Shown here piece after piece: positions 63,031 through 64,000 of a stretch of DNA of 64,000 nucleotides. Position 1 is the first letter of the stretch. Each line of letters begins with the position of its first letter. Source of the DNA: Skeletonema tropicum (Eukaryota > Bacillariophyta > Thalassiosirophyceae > Thalassiosirales > Thalassiosiraceae). Below the pieces are notes generated by a model. That model made no database searches. It worked only from the letters and a program-made list of their open reading frames with translations, and was not told where the DNA came from. The stretch is from the NCBI GenBank assembly GCA_037178625.1, contig CM074133.1:1674001-1738000 (forward strand), read 5' to 3'. The position numbers were made by a program, and so were the translations under genes.

Positions 63031-63503
63031 TAGGGAGGGGCAAGAGAAAGCGGACGCTGTCCGCGAGCTAACACCTATTACTACTTTCTGTTTCTACCAA
63101 AGCCAAGCCAAACCCAACAACCTTGTTCGTAGTGCATGGGAAATGATGACAAGACATTATTAGTTAGTTTTAAACTATTTAACCTATGAACCATAAAAGG
63201 AAAGGAGGTACTTCATAGGTCATAGGGAGGAGGATATGAATAAGTGAAGAGATAGGCGGGCGGAGGAAATCTGAAATCTTGGTACGTACGTAAAGTATCT
63301 TACTAGTACGTTCGCGCAGAGCGAGTTCGCTCGGAGTTCTCATTCATCATCCATCTCATAGCAATGAACAATGAAAGAGGCATGAAATAATGAGAAATGA
63401 GAATGCTGTTCCAATCTACTCTTGTCATAAAATACTGGAATAAACCTCTAAACTGAATGAAAGAACAACTTGATTGTAGACGAAGCATCCACAGACAAAA
63501 AGA
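63031..63503. other. Intergenic between LRR gene and zinc-ribbon gene
   Basis: About 470 bp head-to-head. A minus-strand ORF at 63303-63518 is not recognised. No defined regulatory motif was found. Confidence 0.4.
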
Positions 63504-63716
63504 ATGAATTTTTTGCATCTACCGCAACGACACAAAAGAGAGAAAGCCGGTGAGAATGATCATCCAGAGAAATGTCCTAAATGTGGTAGGCAGTTGATGG
63601 AACGCAAGGGCCTATTTCGACGACTGACCCCAATCTCAAATGCATTTGTAGTCTACGGAAACTGCCTTGCTTGTCACTCGGACGAAGAAACCGTCGACGA
63701 CGAAGATCGTGGTTAG
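63504..63716 (+). CDS. Short zinc-ribbon ORF, probable first exon of a gene leaving the window
   Basis: A 70-codon ORF with CPKCGRQL near residue 24 and GNCLACHSDE near residue 53, a two-CxxC/CxxCH zinc-ribbon. Between them is FRRLTPISNAFVVYG. Diatom proteins often begin with a CPxCG...TPIxNxFVVxGxCLxC module followed by repeats or enzymatic domains, so more exons are expected. A GTTAGT possible donor lies at the end (GATCGTG/GTTAGT), and a possible acceptor TTTCTTTACAG near 63944. The right part of the gene is beyond the window, so the intron and product cannot be confirmed. Confidence 0.5.
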   Translation: MNFLHLPQRHKREKAGENDHPEKCPKCGRQLMERKGLFRRLTPISNAFVVYGNCLACHSDEETVDDEDRG

Positions 63717-64000
63717 TATCGTAGTTGTAACGAAGAGATTACCAATTCTTCTCTAAATAACAAACTAACACCAGATGTACTTGTTGCTACCATAAACTAT
63801 CAACTGTATTCATTTTGCCAGACCATGATTGTTATTATAAAGATCCATTGAACTACGCTATAATGAGAGTGCAATTGAGAAAGTGAAGTGGAATAGACAA
63901 GGTAGTCATCTAAGATAAAACTACTTTTCCAATTTCTTTACAGAGTTTACAAAACATTTTGCTCCAGACCATGTTAAGAGCTCTTCGGCTGGCAAGAAGA
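63717..64000. other. Right edge, possible intron and next exon
   Basis: An AT-rich stretch followed by a pyrimidine tract and CAG near 63944, after which the plus strand is open to the end of the window. This could be an intron and a second exon of the zinc-ribbon gene, but the frame cannot be tested here. Confidence 0.3.

Overview
The window looks like nuclear DNA of a diatom, most probably a centric diatom close to Thalassiosira. Genes sit on both strands at short distances. Introns are few and short (about 65-100 nt, GTAAGT-type donors). Several proteins carry plastid-type presequences with an A-FAP cleavage motif. A four-domain iota-type carbonic anhydrase of about 591 residues has the size and repeat plan of the Thalassiosira low-CO2 protein LCIP63. 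The species assignment is inference.

Layout. 1-3480 has no convincing gene and holds three neighbouring foldback (MITE-like) elements. 3490-6578 is a 17-copy satellite with a unit of about 185 bp. 7053-43766 is the gene-rich part: a membrane-anchored kinase-like protein; a plastid bestrophin; an iota-carbonic anhydrase; a type II sulfotransferase; a SulP-STAS-cNMP transporter; a RING-PHD protein; a CCCH/DEDDh exonuclease/RRM protein; a CCHC zinc-knuckle protein; tRNA adenosine deaminase 1; a kinesin-5; a putative NELF-A-like RGG protein; two aldo-keto reductases; an NRAMP metal transporter; a JmjC protein; a tail-anchored TPR protein; and SYS1. 43475-60581 is a rearranged block: a 1.7-kb segment (SYS1 exon 2 plus a CXC/tesmin-like gene) occurs twice, 13.6 kb apart. 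Between the copies lie a truncated Patched/Dispatched-like gene, a young copia-type LTR element, decayed helicase and copia remnants, and two DNA elements inserted at TA sites only 8 bp apart. 60582-61950 is a second, diverged array of the same satellite. An LRR gene and the start of a zinc-ribbon gene close the window.

How genes work together. The clearest functional unit is 8678-12996. A plastid-targeted bestrophin (anion/bicarbonate channel family) is followed head-to-tail by a plastid-targeted iota-carbonic anhydrase. ACGTCA/TGACGTCA motifs lie upstream of each: one palindrome before the bestrophin and six ACGTCA copies before the carbonic anhydrase. In Phaeodactylum the same motifs are CO2/cAMP-responsive elements. 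This suggests a small CO2-concentrating-mechanism neighbourhood under shared control. Most other genes are housekeeping: trafficking, RNA processing, mitosis, chromatin and metal uptake.

Limits. All calls come from reading sequence and translation, with no database search. Exon joins were chosen by frame, splice dinucleotides and family fit.
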